DNA from: Leifsonia sp. Leaf264
GTDB taxonomy: Bacteria > Actinomycetota > Actinomycetes > Actinomycetales > Microbacteriaceae
Reading direction: 5' to 3'
DNA length: 64,000 bases
Assembly: GCF_001422325.1 (NCBI RefSeq)
Contig: NZ_LMMR01000009.1
Coordinates: 1 to 64,000 of the forward strand
In this document: piece by piece, positions 38,661 through 47,667 of the stretch
Layout: each line of letters begins with the position of its first letter
How positions within the stretch are numbered: the stretch's first letter is position 1
Program-made: the position numbers and the translations under genes
Notes under the pieces: model-generated
Seen by the model: the letters and a program-made list of their open reading frames with translations, nothing else
Told to the model about the DNA's origin: nothing
The model's database searches: none

Positions 38661-39644
38661 TCATTCGCCGGGGTAGCGCAGGCCGATCTGGGCCCTGATG
38701 GCGTCGAGGGTCTCGAGAATGGCCACGGTCTCGGCCGTGGGAAGGATGTCGCCGGAGGTGGTGCCGGCCGCGACGAGACGTTCGAGCTCGGCGGCCTGGA
38801 ACTGCATCCCGCGCCCGGTCACCTCGGAGGAGAAGGCCTCGATCTCTGCGCCGGAGGCGTCATAGGCCCGGAACGACGTGGGGGTGTACCAGACGGTGTC
38901 GATGTCGATGCGGCCTTCTGTACCCAGGATCGTGGCGATGTTGCGGCCCCTCGTGTCGCTGGCCGAGAGGGTGGTGGCGATCTGGCCGCCCGGGTAGCGG
39001 AAGATCGTGGCGACCTGCGCGTCGGCTCCGGTGTCCTTGAACGTCGCGGACGCCTGGATGGTCTCGGGCGTTCCGAACAGGTCGGAGGCGAAGGAGATGG
39101 GGTAGATGCCGAGGTCGAGGAGGGCGCCACCGCCGAGCTCGAGCGAGTTGAGCCTGTGCCCCGGGTCGTCGGGCAGGTCCTGCGTGTGGTCGGCGATGAG
39201 AGTGTGCACCTCGCCGATGGTGCCGGCGGCGAGGATCTCGCGCACCCGAACCATGTGCGGCAGCCAGCGCGTCCACATCGCCTCGAGGACGACGAGGCCC
39301 TTCTCGGTGGCCAGGTCGACGACCCGGCGCGCCTCGGCGGCGTTCAGCGTGAACGGCTTCTCGACGAGGACGTGCTTGCCTGCCTCCAGGGCCAGCGTGG
39401 CGTGCTCGGCGTGGAACGGATGCGGCGTCGACACGTAGATGACGTCGACCTCGGGGTCGGCCACCAGGGCGGCATAGCTGGGGTGCGCGTTCGGGATGCC
39501 GAACTCGGCGGCGAAGGCGTCGGCCGACTCCTGCGAGCGGGATCCGACGGCCTGCACGGTGAAGCCGTTCAGGACGAGGTCGTTGGCCATCTCGTGGGCG
39601 ATCCCGCCCGTGGCGAGGATTCCCCAGCGCAGTGCATCAGTCAT
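38661..39644 (-). CDS. Gfo/Idh/MocA family NAD(P)-dependent oxidoreductase
   Basis: A 327-residue protein. N-terminal Rossmann fold (RWGILATGGIAHEMANDL), the family segment DVIYVSTPHPFHAEHATLALEAGKHVLVEKPFTLN with the EKP lysine, and the substrate domain with VLEAMWTRWLPHM and a long beta sheet. The substrate is probably a sugar, polyol or trans-dihydrodiol, as is usual for this subgroup, but cannot be specified. Nothing in the surroundings points to a pathway. Confidence 0.88.
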   Translation of the reverse strand: MTDALRWGILATGGIAHEMANDLVLNGFTVQAVGSRSQESADAFAAEFGIPNAHPSYAALVADPEVDVIYVSTPHPFHAEHATLALEAGKHVLVEKPFTLNAAEARRVVDLATEKGLVVLEAMWTRWLPHMVRVREILAAGTIGEVHTLIADHTQDLPDDPGHRLNSLELGGGALLDLGIYPISFASDLFGTPETIQASATFKDTGADAQVATIFRYPGGQIATTLSASDTRGRNIATILGTEGRIDIDTVWYTPTSFRAYDASGAEIEAFSSEVTGRGMQFQAAELERLVAAGTTSGDILPTAETVAILETLDAIRAQIGLRYPGE

Positions 39645-39757
39645 GCTTCGAGGCTAGGGCATGCCGGGAGGTCTGCGGCTCGGGCGGATGCGGCTCCAGC
39701 CTCGAACGGGACGCGCCGCTGCCGGGCCGCGACGATGTCGCCGGAGTGGGGTGTTAG

Positions 39758-39830
39758 GGCCGCCTGTGGGAATCGAACCCACGACCTTCTCATTACGAGT
39801 GAGACGCTCTGCCGACTGAGCTAAGGCGGC
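39758..39830 (-). tRNA. tRNA-Thr (anticodon CGU)
   Basis: A 73-nt cloverleaf on the minus strand: acceptor stem GCCGCCT/AGGCGGC, D arm GCTC...GAGC, anticodon stem TCTCA/TGAGA around loop CTCGTAA (CGU, reading ACG codons), T arm GTGGG-TTCGATT-CCCAC. The CCA end is not encoded. Confidence 0.97.
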
Positions 39831-39883
39831 GTGGCATGCGGCGATCCATCCGTGGAGGATCATGCCGCTTGGCACAGTAGGAA

Positions 39884-39913
39884 ATCATACAGTCTCCGAC
39901 GGGCGTTCACGAA
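39884..39913 (-). promoter_or_regulatory. Probable promoter of tRNA-Thr
   Basis: TTCGTG (39908-39913) and TATGAT (39884-39889) are 18 nt apart on the minus strand, about 54 nt upstream of the tRNA. The -35 lies inside the loop of the preceding terminator hairpin. Confidence 0.5.
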
Positions 39914-39923
39914 CACGCCCGTC
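39898..39923 (-). terminator. Hairpin after the lipoprotein peptidase gene
   Basis: GACGGGCGT (39898-39906) and ACGCCCGTC (39915-39923) pair around an 8-nt loop, 47 nt past the end of the peptidase gene. It probably ends the topA-tmk-holB-peptidase transcript. Confidence 0.6.
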
Positions 39924-39970
39924 CCGACGGGGGTCGCCCGTTCACCGGAGAGGGATCAGCGCGAGCCCTC

Positions 39971-41554
39971 TCAGCACATCGGGTCCGTCGTCGGTGCCGT
40001 CCCGTTGATGAGGAAGGTGTCGACGGCGTCGTTCACGCAGTTGTTCGACTTGTTGTAGGCCGTGTGGCCCTCGCCGTGGAAGGTGACCAGGCGTCCGTCG
40101 TCGAGCTGGGAGGCCAGCGCCTGTGCCCACACATACGGGGTGGCCGGGTCGTTCGTGGTGCCGACGACGACGATGGGAGGCGATCCCTCGGCGCTGATCG
40201 GCCCGCGCTCGGCGCGCGTCGTGTACGGCCAGGTCGTGCAGGTGACGTCGCCGTAGCCGAAGTAGGCGCCGATCACCGGCGCTGCCGCGTCGAGCTGCTG
40301 CGCCTGCTCGCGCATGGTGGCGGCATCCGAGACGTAGGCGTAGTCCATGCAGTTGACAGCGTTGAAGGCCTCGGTGGAGTTGTCGGCGTAGTTTCCGTCT
40401 TCGTCGCGTCCGTTGTATTGATCCGCGAACGAGAGGGCCTGGTCGGCCGATCCGGCCAGGACCGAGTCGAACATCTCACTGAGCGCGGGCCAGCCGGACT
40501 GCGAATAGAGCGGGTAGATGATGGCCGTGACGAGGGTGTCTCCCCCGAGCATTCGACCGTCGGTGCCCCTGATCGGAGCGGCGTCGACGGAATCGAGCAG
40601 TGCCTTGACCGTGGCCATGGCGTCATCGACGCTGCCGTCGAACGGGCAGCCGGATCCGGCGAGGCAGTCGGCCAGGTAGGCGCGCAGCGCGTTCTCGAAT
40701 CCCTTGGCCTGCTCGATGTTGACATCGAGATTGGTGGCGGCGGGATCGATCGCCCCGTCGAGCACGAGCCGACCGGCCTTCGTCGGGAACAGTCCGGCGT
40801 ACGTGGCGCCGAGATAGGTGCCGTAGGAGTACCCGAGGTAGTTCAGGGTGCTGTCGCCGAGCGTCGCCCGGAGCAGGTCGAGGTCGCGCGCTGCGCTCTC
40901 GGTGTCGACATTGTCGAGGAGGGCGCCGGTGTTGCTGTCGCACGCGTCGGCGAAGGCCGTCGCCCGCTCCGTCCTCGCTGCGAGCCAGGCATCGCTGCCA
41001 CGCTCGCCGGGAGTGATGTCGTAGAGATACGAGTCCATCTGCGCGGGGTCGTAACAGGCCACCCCCGTCGATCGCGCGACACCGCGCGGGTCGAAGCCGA
41101 CGATGTCGTAGTGCTCCTGGAGCTTGTCGCTCACCGCGAAGTCGAGCGAGTCCTTGACGAGGTCGTAGCCCGATCCGCCGGGTCCACCGGGGTTCACCAG
41201 CAGGGAGCCGAGCCGGTCGCCTGTCGCCGGATGCCTGACCAGGGCGAGTTCGATGCTGTCTCCGGATGGCGCCCTGTAGTCGAGCGGCGCCTGGGCGGTG
41301 GTGCACTGGAACCCGTCGCCGCAGTCGTCCCACGTCAGCTGCTGCCCGTAGTACGACTCGAGTCCCGCCGGCGCCGTCTCCCCGGTCGGAGTGGACGTGT
41401 GAGGTCCGGCTCCGCCGCCCGCCCAGGGCACGCAGCCCGTGAGGGCGAGGGCCAGCAGTGCGGTGATGGCCGCGGCACCCCTGGCTCTGACAGCGCGGCG
41501 CACCGGTACGCCGCGTGCTGATCGTGCGGTGGTTGTCGTCGGACGTCGGTTCAC
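39971..41554 (-). CDS. Secreted lipoprotein alpha/beta hydrolase (tripeptidyl aminopeptidase family)
   Basis: A 527-residue exported hydrolase. The signal peptide ends in the lipobox LALTGC (Cys about residue 41), so it is a lipid-anchored extracellular enzyme. The alpha/beta fold has oxyanion LLVNPGGPGGSGYD, nucleophile elbow GYSYGTYLGATYAG, and the TAP-like C-terminal domain with VVGTTNDPATPYVWAQALASQL (Asp) and TFHGEGHTAYN (His), followed by a C-terminal Cys-containing tail. Members release short peptides from oligopeptides. It overlaps holB by 4 nt. Confidence 0.9.
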   Translation of the reverse strand: MNRRPTTTTARSARGVPVRRAVRARGAAAITALLALALTGCVPWAGGGAGPHTSTPTGETAPAGLESYYGQQLTWDDCGDGFQCTTAQAPLDYRAPSGDSIELALVRHPATGDRLGSLLVNPGGPGGSGYDLVKDSLDFAVSDKLQEHYDIVGFDPRGVARSTGVACYDPAQMDSYLYDITPGERGSDAWLAARTERATAFADACDSNTGALLDNVDTESAARDLDLLRATLGDSTLNYLGYSYGTYLGATYAGLFPTKAGRLVLDGAIDPAATNLDVNIEQAKGFENALRAYLADCLAGSGCPFDGSVDDAMATVKALLDSVDAAPIRGTDGRMLGGDTLVTAIIYPLYSQSGWPALSEMFDSVLAGSADQALSFADQYNGRDEDGNYADNSTEAFNAVNCMDYAYVSDAATMREQAQQLDAAAPVIGAYFGYGDVTCTTWPYTTRAERGPISAEGSPPIVVVGTTNDPATPYVWAQALASQLDDGRLVTFHGEGHTAYNKSNNCVNDAVDTFLINGTAPTTDPMC

Positions 41555-42726
41555 GCGGCGGCCCTCTCGGATCGGCGGAAGGTCATGAGCATCGCCTCGA
41601 GGGCGAGAAGGGGTGCGACGTTCGCCTCGATGCGGGTGCGCGCGAGGGCGATCGCGTCGAGGGATCGCAGCGTCTCGGCGGCACTGCTCCCGGCTGCGGC
41701 TTGTTCGATGCGCGGCAGCAGCTCCCGGTTGATGATGGCCGAGTCGCCCTGGAGCTGCAGCATGAGGACGTCGCGGTGCAACGACGAGAAGTCGACGAGG
41801 ATGCGGTCGATGCCGTCACGCAGACTCCGTGTCGCACGCCGCTTCTGGTCGTCCTCGAGCGCCTTGATCTGGCTCCGCAGCGCCGGCGGCAGGGTCTGAC
41901 CGGGAGCGACGCCGAGGGAGCGGAGTGCCTTCTCGCGTTCCTCGGCATCGCGTTCGAGCGTGATCGCCTTGGCGTCGTCGCCGGCGATCTCGATCATGCG
42001 GGCGGCCGCGGCGACGGCATCCGAGACCGTACGGATGCCGAGGGCCGACACGAGCGTCGCGTCGCGGCGTTCGCGTGCCTCGCTCGACGTGGCCAGGCGC
42101 CGTGCCATGCCGATGTGGCTCTGCGCCTCGCGGGCGGCTCGCTCGGCGACCTCGGCACTCACGCCCTCGCGGGCCACGAGCAGCGCGGCGACGTCGTCGA
42201 TGCTCGGCACCCGCAGGCGCACGGAGCGCACGCGGGAGCGGATGGTCGGGATGAGGTCGGCCTCGCTGGGGGCGCACAGGATCCACACTGTGCGCTCGGG
42301 CGGCTCCTCGAGCGCCTTGAGCAGCACGTTCGAGGTGCGCTCCGGCATGCGATCGGCATCCTCGATCACGAGAACGCGGTGACGTCCGACCGACGGCGAA
42401 TAGGACGACGACCGCACCACGGCGCGCACGTCGTCGACCTTGATCGAGACGCCCTCGGTGCTGAGCACGGTGAGGTCGGGATGGCTGCGCGCGGCGACCT
42501 GCTTGGCCGTGGCGTCGTCGCCGTCGGGATCACCGGAGATGAGCGCCGTCGCGAAGGCGTAGGCGAGATTGGACCGGCCGGATCCGGGCGGCCCGGTGAT
42601 GAGCCAGGCGTGCGACATCGCCTGCTCCGCCGCTCCCTCGATCGGGGTGGCGGATGCGGCTGCCGCAGCAGCGCGGAACACGGCGATAGCGTCGGTCTGG
42701 CCCGTCAGCTCGTCCCACACCGTCAT
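41551..42726 (-). CDS. holB: DNA polymerase III delta' subunit
   Basis: Clamp-loader subunit of 391 residues with an AAA+ fold. N-terminal WDELTGQTDAI, P-loop ITGPPGSGRSNLAYAFA, in which the usual Lys is Arg, then VIEDADRMPERTSNVLLKALEEPPERTVWILCAP and TIRSRVRSVRL (sensor region). The P-loop change fits a subunit that does not hydrolyse ATP. The family C-terminal collar domain follows. It follows tmk in the topA-tmk-holB order typical of actinobacteria. Confidence 0.92.
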   Translation of the reverse strand: MTVWDELTGQTDAIAVFRAAAAAASATPIEGAAEQAMSHAWLITGPPGSGRSNLAYAFATALISGDPDGDDATAKQVAARSHPDLTVLSTEGVSIKVDDVRAVVRSSSYSPSVGRHRVLVIEDADRMPERTSNVLLKALEEPPERTVWILCAPSEADLIPTIRSRVRSVRLRVPSIDDVAALLVAREGVSAEVAERAAREAQSHIGMARRLATSSEARERRDATLVSALGIRTVSDAVAAAARMIEIAGDDAKAITLERDAEEREKALRSLGVAPGQTLPPALRSQIKALEDDQKRRATRSLRDGIDRILVDFSSLHRDVLMLQLQGDSAIINRELLPRIEQAAAGSSAAETLRSLDAIALARTRIEANVAPLLALEAMLMTFRRSERAAA

Positions 42727-42802
42727 GCTCCAACAGTAGGCGATGCGACCGACGCCGAACGCTCAGCACCCGTGTGCGGACTCCTGCCGGGGATCCGCGG
42801 AC

Positions 42803-43462
42803 TCAGGCCAGCAGCGATCCGACGCGGTCGCGGACCGTGGCGGCGATGACGTCGACAGCGTCGCCGGCGTCGACGACCAGGAACCGCTCCGGCTCGGCGG
42901 CGGCGAGGTCGAGGAAGGCGCGGCGCACTCGGCCGTGGAACTCGCCGGCCTCGGCCTCCAGCCTGTCGAAGCGCTTCTGGGCGGCATCCAGCCGCGTGCG
43001 TGCCACGGTCTCGTCGAGGTCGAGCAGGATCGTCAGGTCGGGCAGCAGACCCTCCGCGGCCCACAGCGACAGGTCGCGCACCTCCGGACCGCCGAGAACC
43101 CGTCCGGCGCCCTGGTAGGCGACGGACGAGTCGAGGTAACGGTCCTGGATGACGATGTCGCCGCGCTCGAGCGCCGGACGCACCTTGGTCGCGATGTGAT
43201 GCGCGCGGTCGGCGGCGTAGAGCAGGGCCTCCGCGCGCGGAGCGATGTCGCCGCGATGGTGCAGCACGATCTCGCGGATCTCGACGCCGACCTCGGTGCC
43301 GCCGGGCTCACGCGTGCGCACGACGGTGCGACCCTGCTCGACCAGCCATCCCTCGAGCAGGCGCGCCTGGGTGGACTTGCCCGAGCCGTCGCCGCCCTCG
43401 AGCGTGATGAAGAGGCCGCGACCCGTCGTGGACGGGTCGGCGGCTGCGTTCGCCACGCTCAC
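42803..43462 (-). CDS. tmk: Thymidylate kinase
   Basis: Phosphorylates dTMP. 219 residues with P-loop LEGGDGSGKSTQARLL, the DRX motif QDRYLDSSVAYQGAGR, and the LID region after LDLDETVARTRLDA. ATGA overlap with topA. Confidence 0.95.
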   Translation of the reverse strand: MSVANAAADPSTTGRGLFITLEGGDGSGKSTQARLLEGWLVEQGRTVVRTREPGGTEVGVEIREIVLHHRGDIAPRAEALLYAADRAHHIATKVRPALERGDIVIQDRYLDSSVAYQGAGRVLGGPEVRDLSLWAAEGLLPDLTILLDLDETVARTRLDAAQKRFDRLEAEAGEFHGRVRRAFLDLAAAEPERFLVVDAGDAVDVIAATVRDRVGSLLA

Positions 43463-46233
43463 TTCTTCGGCTTGGGCGCGGCCTTGCGCGCCGCGGGCTT
43501 CTTGGCTGCGGTGCGGGTGGCACGCGGCTTCGCCGGTCCCTTGGCGCGCTTCTCGGCGAGCAGTTCCACCGCACGGGCGAACTCGATGTCGTCGACCGAC
43601 TCGCTCTTCGGGATCGTGGCGTTGGTCTCGCCGTCTGTCACGTAGGGGCCGAAACGGCCGTCCTTCAGCTTGATCGGCTTGCCGCTGACGGGGTCGGGCT
43701 CGAATTCCTTGAGCGAACTCGGAGCGCGACGCGCTCCGTACTTCGGCTGGGCGAACAGCTCCAGCGCAGCCGGCAGGTCGACCTCGAAGATCTGGTCCTC
43801 GCTGGTGAGGGAGCGCGAGTCGGTTCCCTTCTTGAGGTACGGACCGAACTTGCCGTTCTGGGCCGTGATCTCGACGCCGGCCTCGGGATCGACGCCCACG
43901 ACGCGCGGGAGCGAGAGCAGCTTGAGAGCCGTGTCGAGGTCGACGGTCGCCAGGTCCATGGTCTTGAAGATGGAGGCCGTGCGCGGCTTCTCGGCCACGG
44001 GCTTCTTCGCTGCACGCTTCTTCGGCGGCTCCACGACCTCGCCGGTCGCGGGGTCGACCGCGGGCTCCGGTGCGGGGGCCTCGGGGGCCGGCGGATCGAG
44101 CTCGGTCACGTAGGGGCCGAACCGGCCGTCCTTCGCGACGATCTGCTTGCCGTTGTCCGGGTTGATGCCGATCACGCGGTCGGTGACGATGGGGGCGTCG
44201 ATCAGCTCGCGCGCCTTCTCGGGCGTCAGCTCGTCGGGCGCCAGCTGCGGCGGGATGTTGATGCGTCGCGGGGTCGCGTCGGGCCCGGCATCAGGGTCGG
44301 GAACCTCGAGGTAGGGTCCGAACTTGCCGATGCGCAGGGTGATGCCGTCGGCGATGCGGATGGAGTTGATCTCCTTGGCGTCGATGTCGCCGAGGTTGTC
44401 GATGACCTGCCGGAGTCCACGCTCGCGTTCGTCGCCGAAGTAGAACTTCGTGAGCCAGCCGACCCTGTCAGCATCGCCGTTGGCGATCTCGTCGAGGTCG
44501 TTCTCCATCTCGGCGGTGAAGTCGTACTCCACGAGCTCGGCGAAGTGCTCTTCGAGGAGGCGTACGACCGAGAAGGCGATCCAGCTCGGCACCAGCGACT
44601 GACCGCGGTGCTCGACATAGCCGCGGTTGGAGATGGTGTCGATGATCGACGCGAACGTCGACGGACGCCCGATGCCCTTGGCCTCGAGCTCCTTGACGAG
44701 ACTCGCCTCCGTGTAGCGCGGCGGCGGTGTCGTCTCGTGGCCGCTCGCCTCGATCTCCACGAAGGCGAGCTTCTGGCCCTCCGTCAGCGGCGGCAGCTTC
44801 GACTCGGACGGTTCGTTCGAGGCGTTGCGCTCCTCGTCCCTGCCCTCCTCGTAGGCGTTCAGGAAGCCGCGGAAGGTGATGACGGTTCCACTGGCCGCGA
44901 ACTCGGCGATGGTCTTCGTGGCCAGGGGATGCGCAGCCTCGCCGGTCGGACCGGCTGCGATGGTGACGGATGCCGTGACACCCTTCGCGTCGGCCATCTG
45001 CGATGCGACAGTGCGCTTCCAGATGAGGTCGTAGAGCTTGAAGTCGTTGCCGTGCAGGCTGGAGGCCAGCGACGACGGCGTGCGGAAGTTCTCCCCGGAC
45101 GGGCGGATGGCCTCGTGGGCCTCCTGCGCGTTCTTGGACTTGCCCGTGTAGACGCGGGGCTTGTCGGGGATGCTCTCGGCGCCGTACAGGTCTGTGGCCT
45201 GGCGGCGAGCCGCGGTGATCGCCTGCTGCGAGAGCGACACGGAGTCGGTTCGCATATAGGTGATGTAGCCGTTCTCGTAGAGCGACTGGGCGACGCTCAT
45301 GGTCTGGCGGGCGGAGAAGCGGAGCTTGCGCGCCGCCTCCTGCTGCAGCGTCGACGTCGTGAACGGCGCGGCGGGCTTGCGGGAGTACGGCCGCGACTCG
45401 ACCTTGGTGACCGTCACATCGACGCCCGCCTCGAGGGCTGCGGCGAGGGCACGGGCCGAGTCCTCCGAGAGCACTGTGGCCTTCGAGGTGAGCGAGCCGG
45501 TGTCGTCGAAGTCGCGCCCGGAGGCGATGCGTTCCCCGCCGATGCGCACGAGCCGGGCGGCGAAGGCGTCGGTGTCGGCGCCATCCGCACCGAGCGAGGG
45601 GCTGAGTCGTGCGGCGAGGTCCCAGTACGACGCCGACGTGAAGGCGAGACGCTCGCGTTCACGGTCGACGACGAGGCGTGTCGCCGCCGACTGCACGCGA
45701 CCGGCGGAGAGGCCGGGGCCGACCTTGCGCCAGAGCACCGGCGACACCTCGTAGCCGTAGAGGCGATCGAGGATGCGACGGGTCTCCTGGGCGTCGACGA
45801 GAGCGGTGTCGAGGTCGCGGGTCTTCTTCGTGGCCTCGAGGATGGCGTCCTTGGTGATCTCGTGGAAGACCATGCGCTTGACGGGGACCTTGGGCTTGAG
45901 TTCCTGCAGGAGGTGCCACGCGATTGCCTCGCCCTCGCGGTCCTCATCAGTCGCGAGCAGGAGTTCGTCGGCATCCTTGAGCGCGCGCTTCAGCTCGGCG
46001 ACGGTCTTCTTCTTGGCCGTCGATACGACGTAGTAGGGCTCGAATCCGTTGTCGACGTCGACGGAGAACTTGCCGAGGGAGCCCTTCTTCAGCTCGGCCG
46101 GAAGGTACTTGGGCTCGATGAGGTCACGGATGTGACCGACGCTCGAGAGGACTTCGTAGCCGTCGCCCAGATAGGCGGCGATCGACTTCATCTTCGTGGG
46201 CGACTCGACGATGACCAGCTTCTTGCCTGGCAC
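43459..46233 (-). CDS. topA: DNA topoisomerase I
   Basis: Type IA topoisomerase of 924 residues that relaxes negative supercoils. Toprim domain with KKLVIVESPTKMKSIAAYLG and LLLATDEDREGEAIAWHL (the metal-binding DxD); catalytic Tyr326 in GYITYMRTDSVS; ETTPPPRYTEASLVKELE; and a C-terminal array of topoisomerase repeats of the actinobacterial kind marked by DGRFGPYVTE-type motifs (four or more), ending in a Lys/Ala-rich tail. No zinc fingers, as usual in actinobacteria. GTG start with AAAGGAG upstream. Confidence 0.97.
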   Translation of the reverse strand: MPGKKLVIVESPTKMKSIAAYLGDGYEVLSSVGHIRDLIEPKYLPAELKKGSLGKFSVDVDNGFEPYYVVSTAKKKTVAELKRALKDADELLLATDEDREGEAIAWHLLQELKPKVPVKRMVFHEITKDAILEATKKTRDLDTALVDAQETRRILDRLYGYEVSPVLWRKVGPGLSAGRVQSAATRLVVDRERERLAFTSASYWDLAARLSPSLGADGADTDAFAARLVRIGGERIASGRDFDDTGSLTSKATVLSEDSARALAAALEAGVDVTVTKVESRPYSRKPAAPFTTSTLQQEAARKLRFSARQTMSVAQSLYENGYITYMRTDSVSLSQQAITAARRQATDLYGAESIPDKPRVYTGKSKNAQEAHEAIRPSGENFRTPSSLASSLHGNDFKLYDLIWKRTVASQMADAKGVTASVTIAAGPTGEAAHPLATKTIAEFAASGTVITFRGFLNAYEEGRDEERNASNEPSESKLPPLTEGQKLAFVEIEASGHETTPPPRYTEASLVKELEAKGIGRPSTFASIIDTISNRGYVEHRGQSLVPSWIAFSVVRLLEEHFAELVEYDFTAEMENDLDEIANGDADRVGWLTKFYFGDERERGLRQVIDNLGDIDAKEINSIRIADGITLRIGKFGPYLEVPDPDAGPDATPRRINIPPQLAPDELTPEKARELIDAPIVTDRVIGINPDNGKQIVAKDGRFGPYVTELDPPAPEAPAPEPAVDPATGEVVEPPKKRAAKKPVAEKPRTASIFKTMDLATVDLDTALKLLSLPRVVGVDPEAGVEITAQNGKFGPYLKKGTDSRSLTSEDQIFEVDLPAALELFAQPKYGARRAPSSLKEFEPDPVSGKPIKLKDGRFGPYVTDGETNATIPKSESVDDIEFARAVELLAEKRAKGPAKPRATRTAAKKPAARKAAPKPKK

Positions 46234-46408
46234 CAGACTCCTTTATATAGAGGTGAATACGGTGCTGCTCGATCACCCGCGGTGAGAGCGGCACCCTCAA
46301 CGGCACACCATACACACTTCGAACGGGTGATCGCTCGACGCGCCCGAAACTGAGCATTCATCGACATCGTTGCGTCGATCCCTTGAAACTCGATGGCGGC
46401 GGAGGAAA

Positions 46409-46642
46409 ATGGACGCCATGGATACGACGACGTACACCGCGAAACTCACCGACGGCCCGCTCGAAGGCCGCACCATCACCACGGAATTCCTCGAGGGCGG
46501 CGACCCGCGTCCTCGCCTCGAGATCCCGGGTGGTGCCAAGCACTACCTCTACGTGCGCGGAGGCGGCCTGGAGTTCGACGGTGAGGGCACGGAGCGGCCG
46601 ACCGCCGTCGAGTACCGCTACCTTGAAGCCGTCTTCGTCTGA
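46409..46642 (+). CDS. Small conserved-looking protein of unknown function
   Basis: A 77-residue acidic protein (MDAMDTTTYTAKLTDGPLEG ...) with predicted beta strands and the segment AKHYLYVRGGGLEFDGEG. No domain recognised. Coding is supported by GGAGG just upstream and by codon-position GC bias. The start could be ATG 46409 or ATG 46418; the distance from GGAGG (3 or 12 nt) is not ideal for either. It is transcribed divergently from topA and converges with the pilus genes. Confidence 0.6.
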   Translation: MDAMDTTTYTAKLTDGPLEGRTITTEFLEGGDPRPRLEIPGGAKHYLYVRGGGLEFDGEGTERPTAVEYRYLEAVFV

Positions 46643-46654
46643 TCCTCCGCCCCA

Positions 46655-47014
46655 TCACCCCGGCGCGGGGCCGGCACGCGATCGAGTGCGCACGACCACA
46701 CCCATCCAGTCCCCCGACACCTGCACGATGACCTCCTCCCCGTCGACACCGCACTGCTCGAGAACCGCGGCGTTGGCTTCCGCCACGCGTGCGGCGGCAT
46801 CGCAGACGGTTCCGGCGACGGCACCCATCGCGATGTCGGCGGCGGCGAGCGCCGCTGCATCCGCCGCCGCCGTGACCCTCTGACGCACCACCAGCAGCCC
46901 CAGCACGGATGCTGTCACCATGCTGACGGCGACGACGGCACCGAGCACGGCCAGCGCGAGCACGGTTCCGGCGCCGCGCTCATCACGGAACCGGGCGGTC
47001 ACTGCCACCCTCAC
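46655..47014 (-). CDS. TadE-like protein of the helicase/secretion neighbourhood (Rv3654c-like)
   Basis: A 119-residue protein with a class III-like prepilin start: FRDERGAGTVLALAVLGAVVAVSMVTASVL, one hydrophobic helix after a Gly. Unlike its two neighbours it lacks the Glu at position +5 of the mature helix. AAADAAALAAADIAMGA follows, as in the Rv3654c family of actinobacterial tad loci. Likely a minor pilin or assembly partner. ATGA overlap with tadE. Confidence 0.75.
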   Translation of the reverse strand: MRVAVTARFRDERGAGTVLALAVLGAVVAVSMVTASVLGLLVVRQRVTAAADAAALAAADIAMGAVAGTVCDAAARVAEANAAVLEQCGVDGEEVIVQVSGDWMGVVVRTRSRAGPAPG

Positions 47015-47388
47015 CGGCCACCGCCCAGCGCGCAGGACCGGGCTGTCACCGCGAGCGCCGCCAACACGGTGCGGGTGCCGGCAGGAGCACTCGCGGTGAC
47101 GCAGACCAGCTCGGCACCGGCGTCGACCTGGAGTCGAGCGCCGGGAACGGCGACCGCCAGCCGCGCCACGGCCACCTCGGCGGCGTCTCCCCTCGCGATG
47201 GTGCGGGCGGCGTCGGCTGCGGCATCCGTCAGTCGCACCTGGACGGACACGGCCTGCACCCCGCCCAGGCAGATCGCCAGCACGAGAGCCACGGCCGGGA
47301 GGGCGACGGCGAACTCCGCGGTGACGCTCCCCCGCTGACCCGCGAGCCCACGCCGCCCGTCACGGCTGCCGTCAGAGGGTGAGAGCAT
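47011..47388 (-). CDS. TadE family pilus protein
   Basis: A 125-residue pseudopilin: GQRGSVTAEFAVALPAVALVLAICLGG gives the G|SVTAE processing site with Glu+5, followed by VRLTDAAADAARTIARGD. Two cysteines lie in the periplasmic part. The start ATG 47388 lies within the end of the pilin gene (17-nt overlap). It matches Rv3655c by place and pattern. Confidence 0.8.
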   Translation of the reverse strand: MLSPSDGSRDGRRGLAGQRGSVTAEFAVALPAVALVLAICLGGVQAVSVQVRLTDAAADAARTIARGDAAEVAVARLAVAVPGARLQVDAGAELVCVTASAPAGTRTVLAALAVTARSCALGGGR

Positions 47389-47563
47389 CGCGCACGAGGT
47401 CGGTGAGGATTCCGCGCACCTCGTCACCGCGCAGGATGACGACGAGGAGGCCGGCGAAGCCGACGGCGGCCATCGTCGCCACGGCGTACTCCGCCGTGGC
47501 GGAGCCCCGTTCGGCACGGAGCGCGGCGGAGCGGGAGTGCAGGAATCGGCGAAGCATGCTCAT
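47372..47563 (-). CDS. Flp-type major pilin (DUF4244)
   Basis: A 63-residue preprotein: basic leader (SMLRRFLHSRSAALRAERG), cleavage G|SATAE, then the hydrophobic helix YAVATMAAVGFAGLLVVIL and a short tail. It has the DUF4244 arrangement of Rv3656c, the Flp-like pilin of actinobacteria. AAGGAG lies 7 nt before ATG 47563, the best ribosome-binding site in the locus, as expected for the most abundant subunit. No prepilin peptidase is seen in the window. Confidence 0.82.
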   Translation of the reverse strand: MSMLRRFLHSRSAALRAERGSATAEYAVATMAAVGFAGLLVVILRGDEVRGILTDLVRDALTL

Positions 47564-47667
47564 GGTGATCTCCTTCGTGCGTCGCGAGGACGCGATCGCG
47601 GCACGAGCAGGTCCAGCCTGAGTCCGAGAGCACGCCGGCGGGCGGGCGATGCCGCATCGGTTCGATC

